Shown here: positions 41,336 to 50,378 of the stretch, piece after piece
How the letters are laid out: each line of letters begins with the position of its first letter
How positions within the stretch are numbered: position 1 is the stretch's first letter
Assembly: GCF_014646135.1 (NCBI RefSeq)
Contig: NZ_BMMW01000009.1
Location: 1-51,470, forward strand
Direction: 5' to 3'
DNA: 51,470 nt
Origin: Nocardia camponoti
GTDB taxonomy: Bacteria > Actinomycetota > Actinomycetes > Mycobacteriales > Mycobacteriaceae
Program-made: the position numbers and the translations under genes
The notes under the pieces: generated by a model
What the model saw: only the letters and a program-made list of their open reading frames with translations
The model's database searches: none
What the model was told of the DNA's origin: nothing

Positions 41336-43342
41336 GTGACCGGCCGGATTGCCATCGATGACATCGCCCCCTCGCTCCCAGGAAACCGCCCGGCCAAGGC
41401 CGTAGTCGGTGAATCGTTCCCGGTGCGCGCGGTTGTGTGGCGTGAAGGCCACGACGCGGTCGGGGCGACGTTGGCGGTGCGCGCGCCCGGCACGTCGCGG
41501 GTTACCCGCATTCCGATGACGCCAGATCAGTGGGAACCCGACGTGTTCAACGCGTCATTCACCCCGCACACCGCGGGGAGCTGGACCTATCGCGTCGAAG
41601 GGTGGGGCGACCCCATCGCGACATGGCGGGCCGCCGTTGAGGCGAAGTTGGCCGTCGGGCAGAACGCGGCCGAGCTTGCCAACGACTTGGCCGTTGGTGC
41701 CGACTTGCTGGAACGGGCCGCCCAAGCCGTGCCGAAGAAACAGTTCGAACGACTGCGTGCGGCGGCTGCCGCGTTGCGGAGTTCAGCCGACCTGCCCGCA
41801 CGCGTCGCGCCCGCGTTCTCGACTGAGGTAAGCGAGATTTTGCGCGCGACTCCGCTGCGCGAATTGCTCACGCGGGGAACGCAATTCACCGTGCTGGTTG
41901 AACGTCGGCGGGCGCTCGTCGGTTCGTGGTACGAGTTTTTCCCGAGGTCAACCGGCGGTCGCGATGGTGACGGTGTGCCGGTTCACGGCACCTTCGCGAC
42001 CGCGACGCGGGCACTCCCCCGCGTCGCGAACATGGGGTTCGACGTGGTTTACCTGCCGCCGATTCATCCGATCGGCGAGGTAAATCGCAAGGGGCGCAAC
42101 AACTCTCTCGTCACCGAGCCTGGGGATGTTGGCTCGCCGTGGGCAATCGGGTCGTCGGCTGGCGGGCATGACGCGATCGATCCGCTGCTCGGCACCGAGG
42201 CTGACTTCGTTGACTTTGTCGCTGTCGCAAGGTCATTGGGCCTTGAGGTCGCGTTGGACCTGGCGCTGCAAGCAGCTCCCGACCACCCGTGGGTCGAAGC
42301 CCACCCGGAGTGGTTCACGACCCTGCCTGACGGGACCATCGCCTACGCGGAAAACCCGCCGAAGAAGTACCAAGATATCTACCCGGTGAATTTCGATAAT
42401 GACCCCGACGGCATCTACGCGGAAGTACTGCGCGTCGTGCGGCATTGGATCAGTTTGGGTGTGCGCATTTTCCGGGTCGACAACCCGCATACCAAGCCCG
42501 CCGATTTCTGGGAATGGCTTATTACCACGGTCCGCCGCACTGACCCGGACGTGATTTTCTTATCCGAGTCCTTCACTCGCCCGGCACGACTGTACGGATT
42601 GGCGCGACGTGGATTCAGCCAGTCGTACACGTACTTCACGTGGCGCGTTTACAAGAACGAACTCATCGAATTCGGGCACGAACTAGCCGCGAAGGCAGAC
42701 GAATCGCGGCCGAACCTCTTCGTCAATACCCCGGATATCCTGCACGAAAGCTTGCAAAACGGCGGTCCAGCGATGTTCGCGATCCGCGCCGCGCTTGCCG
42801 CGACAATGGGCCCGACCTGGGGTGTGTACTCCGGTTTCGAATTATTCGAACACGTCGCCGTTCGGCCGGGCAGCGAGGAATACCTCGATTCCGAGAAGTA
42901 CGAATTGCGCCCGCGCGATTTCGCCGGTGCGCTCGATCGCGGTGAATCACTTGAACCGTGGATCACCCGGCTGAACGAGATCCGACGTGCGCATCCGAGT
43001 TTGCAGCAGTTGCGCAATATCGTTTTCCACCACATCGACAATGACGCGCTCATCGCCTATTCGAAAGTCGATCCGGTTTCCGGCGACGCGGTACTTGTGG
43101 TGGTGAACCTCAATCCGCACGGTGCCGAGGAAGGCACGCTTTTTGTGGACCTAAGCGCGCTTGGCCGAAGTGCCGACGAGACGTTCGACGTCGTTGACGA
43201 GGTCAGCGGGCAACAGTGGCACTGGGGTGCCGCGAACTGGGTTCGCCTCGATCCCGCCCAGGCCGTCGCGCATATCGTCGCGTTGCCGCCCGTGCCGATC
43301 GACGCCCGCGCTCGGCTCGGCTATCGAACGAGCCTGCGATGA
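41336..43342 (+). CDS. glgE: Maltosyltransferase GlgE
   Basis: The 668-residue GH13_3 enzyme extends alpha-1,4-glucan using maltose-1-phosphate. An N-terminal beta-sandwich (residues 1-100) and a helical insert precede the TIM barrel. The predicted nucleophile is Asp382 in VRIFRVDNPHTKP and the acid/base Glu411 in FLSESFTRP. The phosphate-site segment NPPKKYQDIYPVNFDND and NGGPAMFAIRAALAATMGPTWGVYSGFEL are present. GTG 41336 lies 6 nt after TACACT (41324-41329), a leaderless arrangement. The stop overlaps the glgB start by 4 bp. In M. tuberculosis loss of GlgE is lethal through maltose-1-phosphate build-up. Confidence 0.96.
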   Translation: MTGRIAIDDIAPSLPGNRPAKAVVGESFPVRAVVWREGHDAVGATLAVRAPGTSRVTRIPMTPDQWEPDVFNASFTPHTAGSWTYRVEGWGDPIATWRAAVEAKLAVGQNAAELANDLAVGADLLERAAQAVPKKQFERLRAAAAALRSSADLPARVAPAFSTEVSEILRATPLRELLTRGTQFTVLVERRRALVGSWYEFFPRSTGGRDGDGVPVHGTFATATRALPRVANMGFDVVYLPPIHPIGEVNRKGRNNSLVTEPGDVGSPWAIGSSAGGHDAIDPLLGTEADFVDFVAVARSLGLEVALDLALQAAPDHPWVEAHPEWFTTLPDGTIAYAENPPKKYQDIYPVNFDNDPDGIYAEVLRVVRHWISLGVRIFRVDNPHTKPADFWEWLITTVRRTDPDVIFLSESFTRPARLYGLARRGFSQSYTYFTWRVYKNELIEFGHELAAKADESRPNLFVNTPDILHESLQNGGPAMFAIRAALAATMGPTWGVYSGFELFEHVAVRPGSEEYLDSEKYELRPRDFAGALDRGESLEPWITRLNEIRRAHPSLQQLRNIVFHHIDNDALIAYSKVDPVSGDAVLVVVNLNPHGAEEGTLFVDLSALGRSADETFDVVDEVSGQQWHWGAANWVRLDPAQAVAHIVALPPVPIDARARLGYRTSLR

Positions 43343-45483
43343 AACGTCGCGATTTGATGCTGCTCGCCGCGGGCACGCACCCCGACCCACACACCGTCCT
43401 TGGCTCGCATGTCGAAGCGGACGGGACGACCGTTCGCACGCTTCGCCCGCACGCCGAGTCGGTCACGGTGTTGGTTGGCGACGCGCAACATCCGCTGAAG
43501 TCGTTGGGCCACGGCGTTTTCGCCGCGAAACTCCCTTACCCGCAGCTCGACGACTACCGCGTTCGCACAACTTATCCCGGCGGTCAGACGGTGCTGTCGG
43601 CCGACGGTTACCGCTTCCTGCCAACCGTCGGCGAACTCGACCTGCATCTCATCGGCGAGGGCAAACACACGCGACTCTGGCAGGTACTCGGCGCGCACCC
43701 ACGGCACTACACCACCCTCGACGGCGACGTCGACGGCACGTCATTCGCGGTGTGGGCCCCAAATGCTCGGGGTGTCACGGTGTTTGGCGACTTCGACCAC
43801 TGGGGTGGGCAGGCAGCGCCGATGCGCAAGCTTGGCGATTCGGGGGTATGGGAAGTTTTCGTGCCGGGAGTCGCGCCCGGGACGCGGTATAAGTATCGAA
43901 TTCACGGTGCCGACGGGCGCGTTGTCGACCACGCCGACCCGCTGGCTTTCGCGACCGAATTGCCGCCTGCGACAGCGTCGGTCGTCGCTCAGTCGAATTA
44001 CCAATGGGGCGACGGCAATTGGCTGGATCGCCGGCGCAATGCCGATGCGATTCGCGACCCGATGAGCGTTTACGAGGTGCACCTCGGTTCGTGGCGACCA
44101 GGGCTGACGTATCGCGAATTGGCAAGCGAACTGGTCGAATACGTGCGCGGACTTGGCTTTACGCATGTGGAATTGTTGCCGGTGTCCGAGCATCCCTTCG
44201 GTGGATCGTGGGGTTATCAGGTCACGTCCTATTACGCGCCAACGTCGCGGTTCGGTTCGCCCGACGACTTCCGCTATTTCGTCGATCAACTGCACCAAGC
44301 GGGCATCGGCGTGCTGCTCGACTGGGTGCCCGCGCATTTCCCCCGGGACGAATGGGCGCTCGGCCGCTTCGACGGAACGCCCCTGTATGAGCACCCCGAC
44401 CCCCGCCGTGGCGAGCAATTGGACTGGGGTACTTATGTTTTCCATTTTGGCCGTCACGAAGTACGCAATTTCCTCGTAGCCAACGCCCTGTTCTGGCTCG
44501 ACGAATTTCACATCGACGGACTGCGGGTGGATGCCGTCGCTTCGATGCTTTACCTCGACTACTCCCGCGACGAATGGGAACCCAATATCTACGGCGGTCG
44601 CGAAAACCTCGACGCCGTCGACTTTATGCAGGAACTCAACGACACCGTGGCGGGCACCCACCCCGGCGTCGTCATGATCGCCGAAGAATCAACAACCTGG
44701 CCCGGCGTCACGCGCGGCACCGACGTTGGCGGCCTCGGCTTCACCATGAAATGGAACATGGGCTGGATGCACGACACGCTCGGCTACCTGTCGCGCGACC
44801 CCATCCACCGCGCATGGCACCACAACGAAATGACGTTCTCGCTGGTCTACGCGTGGAGCGAGAACTATGTGCTGCCCATCAGCCACGACGAGGTCGTGCA
44901 CGGCAAGGGCACCCTGTGGACGCGGATGCCCGGCGACGACTACGTCCGCGCGGCAGGCGTCCGCGCGCTACTCGCGTACATGTGGGCGCACCCGGGCAAG
45001 CAGTTGCTGTTCATGGGCCAGGAATTCGGCCAGTTCCGCGAGTGGGACAACGAGCGTGGCGTCGACTGGCACGAGCTGGAAAACCCACTGCACCAAGGTA
45101 TTTCGACAACGGTCACCGCACTGAACGCGGTCTATCGCGCGCATTCGGCACTGTGGTCGCAAGACACCACCCCCGGCGGGCACGAATGGATCGAAGCCGA
45201 CGACAGCGCTGGCAACATGCTCGCGTTCCTGCGCTGGGGCACCGACGGCTCCGTCGTCGCGTGCGTCTTCAACTTCTCGGGAACCACCCGCGAGAACTAC
45301 CGCATCGGCCTACCGTTCCCCGGAACGTGGCGCGAAATCCTCAACACCGACGCGGCCGAATTCGGCGGCGCGGGAACAGGAAACTTGGGCGCGGTCGATG
45401 CGCTTGAGATCCCGTGGCACGGACGCCCGTTCTCAGCGGAAGTCACGCTGGCCCCCAACAGCGCCGTTTGGCTGACGCTCTAG
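43339..45483 (+). CDS. glgB: 1,4-alpha-glucan branching enzyme GlgB
   Basis: This 714-residue GH13_9 enzyme introduces alpha-1,6 branches into the glucan made by GlgE. It has a short N1 domain (GTHPDPHTVLGSH), a CBM48 domain (GTSFAVWAPNARGVTVFGDFDHW) and the catalytic barrel. The nucleophile is Asp398 (HIDGLRVDAVASML), the acid/base Glu is in MIAEESTTW (449/450) and the transition-state motif is PISHDEVVHGKG. A C-terminal beta domain closes it. ATG 43339 overlaps the glgE stop (ATGA), so the two are translated as a pair. Confidence 0.96.
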   Translation: MKRRDLMLLAAGTHPDPHTVLGSHVEADGTTVRTLRPHAESVTVLVGDAQHPLKSLGHGVFAAKLPYPQLDDYRVRTTYPGGQTVLSADGYRFLPTVGELDLHLIGEGKHTRLWQVLGAHPRHYTTLDGDVDGTSFAVWAPNARGVTVFGDFDHWGGQAAPMRKLGDSGVWEVFVPGVAPGTRYKYRIHGADGRVVDHADPLAFATELPPATASVVAQSNYQWGDGNWLDRRRNADAIRDPMSVYEVHLGSWRPGLTYRELASELVEYVRGLGFTHVELLPVSEHPFGGSWGYQVTSYYAPTSRFGSPDDFRYFVDQLHQAGIGVLLDWVPAHFPRDEWALGRFDGTPLYEHPDPRRGEQLDWGTYVFHFGRHEVRNFLVANALFWLDEFHIDGLRVDAVASMLYLDYSRDEWEPNIYGGRENLDAVDFMQELNDTVAGTHPGVVMIAEESTTWPGVTRGTDVGGLGFTMKWNMGWMHDTLGYLSRDPIHRAWHHNEMTFSLVYAWSENYVLPISHDEVVHGKGTLWTRMPGDDYVRAAGVRALLAYMWAHPGKQLLFMGQEFGQFREWDNERGVDWHELENPLHQGISTTVTALNAVYRAHSALWSQDTTPGGHEWIEADDSAGNMLAFLRWGTDGSVVACVFNFSGTTRENYRIGLPFPGTWREILNTDAAEFGGAGTGNLGAVDALEIPWHGRPFSAEVTLAPNSAVWLTL

Positions 45484-45664
45484 GCATTCGCGCTCGGCAC
45501 ACGATCCAGGCGATCGCGCCCCGTCGCTCTGACGGGCACGCTGGGCGCGGGTTGACCTCGAAGGCGGTCGCTATGGCGGGCCCTGGACCCCGGGCACACC
45601 ACGAGTCGGCTCCCAGTTGCGGGAACCGACTCGGGCAATTTCCGGTGCGGGCGACGCTCGCCTT
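45484..45664. terminator. Convergent intergenic region with hairpin 45602-45633
   Basis: Within this 181-bp gap CGAGTCGG (45602-45609) pairs with CCGACTCG (45626-45633). After a C/A mismatch, TCCC pairs with GGGA around a 6-nt loop. It can end transcription of glgB (plus) and of the thioredoxin-like gene (minus). Nothing else was recognised. Confidence 0.6.
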
Positions 45665-46567
45665 CTAGTACAGCGCGGCAGCCAACTTGCGACGTGCGGC
45701 GACCACGGTCGGGTCGGCCTTGTCGTACAGCTCAAACAGCTCAAGCAGGCGGGTGCGCACGGTCGTGCGGTCGTCGCCAGCGGTGGCCCTGACCAGCGCG
45801 ACGAGCCGTTCGAACGCGGCTTCCGGGCGCTGCTCAAGCACCTCGACGTCAGCGGCGTCGAGTGCGGCGGCAACTTCGGTCGGGGTGGCGTCGGCCGTCG
45901 CGATAACTGCGGGGTCTAGCGCTTGGGCGCGAGTCAGGAAACGCACCTGACGCAGCGCCGCCTTGGCTTCTTCGTTGCCGGGTTCCTCAGCGATGATCGC
46001 CTCGTACGCGGCCTCAGCACCCGCGTAATCACCTTCGGCGAGCGCATCCTCGGCCGCGGTGAAACGGGGATCGTCGACCTCGGGTTCCGGCGCCCCGCCT
46101 GGGCCTTCGAGCTTGCCAGCGGTCGCGTCGAGCACCGCGTCGAGCCACTGTCGCACCTGCTCAGGCGGCTGCGCCCCCTCGAAATCCGCAAGCGGCTGAC
46201 CACCGGCGACAGCAATCACCGTCGGAATGCCCTTCACGCCAAGCGCCTGGACGATCTGCATATTCGGTTCGGCTTCGACCGTCGCCAAATCCCATGTGCC
46301 ACCATCGGCGGCCTGATACCGCTCAAGGGTGTGCAGCAGGTCGATACTGCCCTGGCTGCGCTGCGAATACACCGCGACAACAACGGGCACCTGCATCGAG
46401 CGACGCAGCACCTTAGCCTCGAAATTGGCTTCGGTGACGGCATTGTCGCCCGGTGTTGCGGCACCACCAGCGGCGGCGGGCGGCTGCTTAAGACCGGACA
46501 GATCCACCGCGCCAGACATGGCGGCAGCGATGGCGGGTGAGGGACGACGGGCAGCTGGACGAGTCAC
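45665..46567 (-). CDS. Thioredoxin-fold plus TPR-like protein without CxxC (Rv1324/YbbN-like)
   Basis: The 300-residue protein has a basic N-terminus, then SGAVDLSGLKQ. A thioredoxin-fold domain spans about residues 45-150 (AVTEANFEAKVLRRSMQVPVVVAVYSQRSQGSIDLLHTL, cis-Pro region VKGIPTVIAVAGGQPLADFEG). A helical TPR-like domain completes it (ALAEGDYAGAEAAYEAIIAEEPGNEEAKAAL). The active-site CxxC is replaced by SQRSQGS, so redox catalysis is unlikely. YbbN/CnoX-type proteins of this build act as holdases or chaperone partners. It matches Rv1324 along its length. GTG 46567 is used; DUF3817 lies 13 bp upstream in the same operon. Confidence 0.9.
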   Translation of the reverse strand: MTRPAARRPSPAIAAAMSGAVDLSGLKQPPAAAGGAATPGDNAVTEANFEAKVLRRSMQVPVVVAVYSQRSQGSIDLLHTLERYQAADGGTWDLATVEAEPNMQIVQALGVKGIPTVIAVAGGQPLADFEGAQPPEQVRQWLDAVLDATAGKLEGPGGAPEPEVDDPRFTAAEDALAEGDYAGAEAAYEAIIAEEPGNEEAKAALRQVRFLTRAQALDPAVIATADATPTEVAAALDAADVEVLEQRPEAAFERLVALVRATAGDDRTTVRTRLLELFELYDKADPTVVAARRKLAAALY

Positions 46568-46580
46568 GGTTTCCAGTTTG

Positions 46581-46961
46581 TCACGAAGCGATCGGCGAAG
46601 CTGCCGGGGAGTCCTTACGCGCGTCGGGTGCGCTGAGCTCACCAAGCTGACCGGTACGCACGGCCCAGATTTCGAAAACGACAGTGAACAGCGGCGGAAT
46701 GCTCGACGCCAGCGCGAGCAGCGTGGTCTTGGCACTCCAGCCCAGCTCACGCGCGGTAAGCAGCGCGGTGATGACGAAGAGAATGAAGATCGTGCCGTGC
46801 ACCGGCCCGAAGATCTTCACGCCGATTTCATTGCCATCGGCAGGCAGGTATTTGAAGGCCATGCCGACGAGCAACCCGATCCACGACAGTGCTTCGAGCA
46901 CCGCGAAGAACCGAAACCGACTGACCGTGGACCGAAGATCGAAGAAACCCATGTCAACCAT
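46581..46961 (-). CDS. DUF3817 integral membrane protein (second copy)
   Basis: The 126-residue protein has three to four helices. FRFFAVLEALSWIGLLVGMAFKYLPADGNEIGVKIFGPVHGTIFILFVITALLTARELGW contains the DUF3817 His-Gly pair (PVHG). The domain is the same as in the 21264-21650 product, but the N-terminal tail is missing and a Ser/Ala/Pro-rich C-terminal tail is present. Function unknown. ATG 46961 is chosen; ATG 46952 is an alternative. It is followed 13 bp later by the thioredoxin-like gene. Confidence 0.83.
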   Translation of the reverse strand: MVDMGFFDLRSTVSRFRFFAVLEALSWIGLLVGMAFKYLPADGNEIGVKIFGPVHGTIFILFVITALLTARELGWSAKTTLLALASSIPPLFTVVFEIWAVRTGQLGELSAPDARKDSPAASPIAS

Positions 46962-47100
46962 TGTGCAGGACTGGCTACGACGATACGTAGTTGGCCCGGC
47001 AGTCCCGCCTCCCCGCGACTCAGCGGAGCGTCCGGTAGCTCGACTGTTGACAGTCGGGCTCACGTTCCGCCCCGCAAAGTCGGAGGTGGGAGCGGAGTTA

Positions 47101-47133
47101 CCCTCGTGTCCCGAAATCAGTGGGTCACGAGGG
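47101..47133 (-). terminator. Hairpin after the thiolase gene
   Basis: CCCTCGTG (47101-47108) pairs with CACGAGGG (47126-47133). Beyond a T/T mismatch, CCC (47110-47112) pairs with GGG (47122-47124) around a 9-nt loop. It lies 30 nt past the minus-strand thiolase stop and lacks a T-run. Confidence 0.6.
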
Positions 47134-47163
47134 CTCCGAAAAGAGTCGCGTGCTGCGGCCCGA

Positions 47164-48354
47164 CTACTTCGCGCCCGGCACTTTGAGGATCAAGGCGTCG
47201 CCCTGGCCTCCACCACCGCACAGTGCGGCCGCGCCAACTCCCCCACCACGACGCTGCAGTTCCAGCGCGAGGTGCAGGGCGATGCGGGCACCCGACATGC
47301 CAAGCGGGTGGCCGATCGAAATCGCACCACCGTTCACGTTCACCTTTTCCGGGTCAAAACCCAGCTTCTTCGTCGACGCGACACCAACGGCGGCGAATGC
47401 CTCGTTGATCTCGATCAAATCCAGGTCGGCGGGCGTGATGCCTTCCTTCGCGCATGCGGCGAGGATGGCGTTGGCAGGCTGGTCCTGCAGCGTGGAGTCC
47501 GGCCCTGCGACCTGGCCCGACGCGCCAATCTCGGCGATCCACTCAAGCCCAAGCTCTTCGGCCTTCGCCTTGCTCATCACGACAACAGCGGCGGCACCGT
47601 CGGAAATCTGTGACGCGGTACCAGCAGTGACCGTGCCGTCCTTGCGGAACGCGGGACGCAGCTTGCCGAGCGACTCAACGGTCGTGTCAGCGCGAATGCC
47701 CTCGTCCTCGGTGACGTAAATCGGGTCGCCCTTGCGCTGCGGAACAGCGACGGGCACGACCTCGTCGGCGAAAACGCCGTCCTTCCACGCCTTGGCGGCG
47801 AGCTGGTGCGAGCGCGCGGCAACCGCGTCCTGCTCTTCCCGGCTGACCTTGTCGAGGTCGTTGCGCTCTTCGGTGAGCAGACCCATCGCCTGGTCGGTGA
47901 TCACGTCATGCAGGCCGTCGTAGGCCATGTGGTCGACCAGCGTGGTGTTGCCGTACTTGAAGCCCTCACGGCTCTTCGGCAGCAGGTGCGGGGTCTGGCT
48001 CATCGATTCCATGCCGCCGGCGACGATGATCTCGTGCTCGCCAGCGCGAATGAGCTGGTCGGCCAACGCGATCGCGTTGATGCCCGACAAGCAAACCTTG
48101 TTGATCAGAATCGACGGCACATCCATTGGGATGCCGCCGGCGATCGCGGCCTGACGCGCGGGCAGCTGACCCTGACCGGCCTGCAGCACCTGGCCGAGGA
48201 TCACGTAGTCGACCTGCTCGGGGGCGACGCCGCCCTTTTCAAGCGCGGCCTTGATCGCGACGCCAGCCAGGTCCGAAGCCTTGAAGTCCTTCAGCCCACC
48301 CAGCAGTCGACCAACCGGGGTACGTGCACCGGACACGATGACAGAAGTCGTCAC
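47164..48354 (-). CDS. Acetyl-CoA C-acetyltransferase (thiolase, FadA4-like)
   Basis: The 396-residue thiolase condenses or cleaves acetoacetyl-CoA. The acylated cysteine is Cys88 in NKVCLSGINA. The GHPLGMSGAR motif holds His349, and AALCGGGGQG holds Cys379, the proton-transfer cysteine. The N-terminus VTTSVIVSGARTPVGRLLGGLKD is typical. GTG 48354 has GAGG 5 nt upstream; the frame open to 48390 is not coding. Its counterpart in M. tuberculosis is FadA4 (Rv1323), also adjacent to the methylmalonyl-CoA epimerase gene. Confidence 0.95.
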   Translation of the reverse strand: MTTSVIVSGARTPVGRLLGGLKDFKASDLAGVAIKAALEKGGVAPEQVDYVILGQVLQAGQGQLPARQAAIAGGIPMDVPSILINKVCLSGINAIALADQLIRAGEHEIIVAGGMESMSQTPHLLPKSREGFKYGNTTLVDHMAYDGLHDVITDQAMGLLTEERNDLDKVSREEQDAVAARSHQLAAKAWKDGVFADEVVPVAVPQRKGDPIYVTEDEGIRADTTVESLGKLRPAFRKDGTVTAGTASQISDGAAAVVVMSKAKAEELGLEWIAEIGASGQVAGPDSTLQDQPANAILAACAKEGITPADLDLIEINEAFAAVGVASTKKLGFDPEKVNVNGGAISIGHPLGMSGARIALHLALELQRRGGGVGAAALCGGGGQGDALILKVPGAK

Positions 48355-48454
48355 GAAAGCCTCGCATTCATAAAAAGGGTTGCTCTCCACGGTAACCGGT
48401 ATCGGCGGGTGGCTGACACGCAGGTAGCAACAAACTTCGGCTAACTTGGCTCAG

Positions 48455-48916
48455 GTGAGCAACGCGAACTTAATCCCGGGCGACTACATCATCGCCGTCG
48501 ACCACGTGGGCATCGCCGTGCCCGACCTCGACGCCGCCGTCGCCTTCTACACCGACAATCTCGGCATGGTCGAGACCCACCGCGAAGTCAACGAGGCACA
48601 GGGCGTCGTCGAGGCGATGCTGTCTTCGCCTGCCGCCGCCGACGGCTCGACCGCTCTGCAGTTGCTGGCCCCGCTGAACGCCGATTCGACGATCGCGAAG
48701 TTCATCGATCGCAGCGGTCCCGGCCTCCAGCAGCTGGCCTACCGCGTCACCGATATTGAGACCGTTTCGAGCTTCCTACGCGAACGCGGACTGCGATTGC
48801 TGTACGACGCACCCCGCAACGGAACCGCCGATTCGCGCATTAATTTCGTGCATCCCAAGGATGCTGGCGGTGTGCTGATCGAACTGGTTGAGCCCAGCGC
48901 CGACGTTACGCACTAG
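48455..48916 (+). CDS. Methylmalonyl-CoA epimerase
   Basis: This 153-residue vicinal-oxygen-chelate (glyoxalase-fold) protein interconverts methylmalonyl-CoA epimers in propionate metabolism. The metal ligands visible are His17 in AVDHVGIAVPDLDAAVAFY and Glu in GGVLIELVEP; a central QLAYRVTDIE holds the second repeat. SRINFVHPKDAGG is the family's characteristic C-terminal segment. GTG 48455 lies 7 nt after TAACTT (48442-48447); an in-frame TTG at 48446 is rejected. It is divergent from the thiolase gene. Confidence 0.93.
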   Translation: MSNANLIPGDYIIAVDHVGIAVPDLDAAVAFYTDNLGMVETHREVNEAQGVVEAMLSSPAAADGSTALQLLAPLNADSTIAKFIDRSGPGLQQLAYRVTDIETVSSFLRERGLRLLYDAPRNGTADSRINFVHPKDAGGVLIELVEPSADVTH

Positions 48917-49002
48917 TAGTCATAGCAGCCTGGTAAATCTCGGCGCGGTCACAATTGCGGTCGAGTCTCCATAGGGTGGCTCAAGGCTGTATTTTGTGTG
49001 CC

Positions 49003-50001
49003 ATGTCGTCACCTGAGTCCGATCGCAATCGCTTCGTTGCACTGCCCTTCACCGTTGTGCGCAAGGGTTATGCGCAAGACGAGGTGCGCAACTACTTCGA
49101 CCGCTTCGACGCTGAGCTCCGCGTCACCGCCACCGACCGGGACGCTGCCGCAGCGCAGGCCCGCAATCTCGCCAGCCAGCTGGAAGATGCACGGGACGAA
49201 ATCGACGAGCTCCGCAAGGAGGTCGACCGGCTTTCCGTGCCGCCGACCACCGCCGAAGGTATGTCCGACCGCATCTCGCGCATGCTGCGCCTCGCCTCGG
49301 ACGAAGCGTCCGAGGTCCGCGCGCTCGCGCAGGCCGAGGCCGCCGAGATGGTGTCGATCGCCGAGCAGCAGGCCACCGAAATGCGTGGCAAGTACGAGTC
49401 GCTGCTCGCCGAGACCAAGGAGAAGCGCGAGGCCCTCGAAATTGAGTTCGAGCAGACCCTCGCGAACGCGCGCACCGAGTCGGCCAAGATCATCGAAGCC
49501 GCCCAAGCCGATGTCGAACGTCTGGGCAAGGAGGCCGAAGCCAAGCGCAAGGCCACCCAGCAGGACTTCGAAGCAACCATGAACGATCGGCGCACCAAGC
49601 TGACTCGGGCTATGGAAGAGCTGGAAGCAACAAGCCGCGCCGAGGCCGCTCAGCGGATCAAGGATGCCACCGACGAGTCCAACCGACTCATCAGCTCGGC
49701 AACCCAGACCTCCGAGCGCAAGATCGCCCACGCCAAGGAACTTGCCGAGGAAATGCGCGTCCTGCGTGGCCGCGTGCTCGCGCAGCTGCTCGGTATTCGT
49801 GGCCAGCTCGACTCGGTGCCCGCGATGCTCGCCGCGGTCAACCGCGAAAGCGAACTGCTCGACGGTGCACCCGAGCGCAAGTCGATCAGCAGCAACGGCG
49901 GCAACGGCAAGTCCGTCTCGCGCAACAGCAAGGCGAAGGACAACACCGATGACGCCGAGATCGTTGAGGACGAGCGCGAAGCCGCTGACGTCAGCAACTA
50001 G
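49003..50001 (+). CDS. DivIVA-domain coiled-coil protein
   Basis: The 332-residue protein starts with a DivIVA-type membrane-binding region (FVALPFTVVRKGYAQDEVRNYFDRFDAELR, residues about 9-38). A nearly continuous coiled coil follows to about residue 270, with heptad-like Ala/Glu/Lys runs, and then a Ser/Asn/Asp-rich disordered tail. Such proteins gather at poles or septa in actinobacteria and organise growth. It is not Wag31 itself (no division cluster here), more like a second DivIVA-family cytoskeletal protein. ATG 49003 follows TATTTT (48990-48995) by 7 nt. It ends before a strong bidirectional terminator. Confidence 0.85.
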   Translation: MSSPESDRNRFVALPFTVVRKGYAQDEVRNYFDRFDAELRVTATDRDAAAAQARNLASQLEDARDEIDELRKEVDRLSVPPTTAEGMSDRISRMLRLASDEASEVRALAQAEAAEMVSIAEQQATEMRGKYESLLAETKEKREALEIEFEQTLANARTESAKIIEAAQADVERLGKEAEAKRKATQQDFEATMNDRRTKLTRAMEELEATSRAEAAQRIKDATDESNRLISSATQTSERKIAHAKELAEEMRVLRGRVLAQLLGIRGQLDSVPAMLAAVNRESELLDGAPERKSISSNGGNGKSVSRNSKAKDNTDDAEIVEDEREAADVSN

Positions 50002-50014
50002 GTCCGGTTAGCAA

Positions 50015-50056
50015 AAAGGGCCCGTCGCTCGGAACTTTCCGAGCGACGGGCCCTTT
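50015..50056. terminator. Strong bidirectional terminator
   Basis: An 18-bp perfect stem (50015-50032 with 50039-50056) with a 6-nt loop begins with AAAGGGCCC and ends with GGGCCCTTT. It lies between the convergent DivIVA-like (ends 50001) and zinc-ribbon (ends 50068) genes. Confidence 0.92.
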
Positions 50057-50067
50057 CGTTTGTCGCG

Positions 50068-50367
50068 CTATGACCAGCGTCGCGTGATCGTGCGCGTGCG
50101 GCGACCGTTCCAGCAGCCCTGGTGCCAATGCCTGCGATCCTCTTCGCCACCGTCGACCGCCCAAGCGACGACATGGGCGACACCGGGCGCGATCTCGTGA
50201 TCGCAGCCTGGACACCGGTACGTCTTGACCGCACGAGCGCCAGGAACCGTGCGAACCACATAGTCATCGCCGGACGGACCCGCCTCAGTGCGCCCAAATA
50301 CGTCGCCAACGGGACGCGGTGCGTTGGAACGGCTTGAAGCCCCAGCGCGTGGTTTACGTCGTGGCAT
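50068..50367 (-). CDS. Small zinc-ribbon-like protein downstream of nucS
   Basis: The 99-residue basic protein has a disordered Arg/Pro/Ser-rich first third. The compact second half has a likely zinc site, CPGC in YRCPGCDHEIAPG, then His in HVVAW and HWHQGC in RRHWHQGCWNGR. This treble-clef or HNH-like arrangement occurs in actinobacterial proteins often labelled 'ATP/GTP-binding protein' without evidence. Function is unknown; DNA or RNA binding is plausible from charge. ATG 50367 lies 11 bp after the nucS stop, so it is the second gene of that operon. Confidence 0.78.
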   Translation of the reverse strand: MPRRKPRAGASSRSNAPRPVGDVFGRTEAGPSGDDYVVRTVPGARAVKTYRCPGCDHEIAPGVAHVVAWAVDGGEEDRRHWHQGCWNGRRTRTITRRWS

Positions 50368-50378
50368 CCTGCCTGCCC

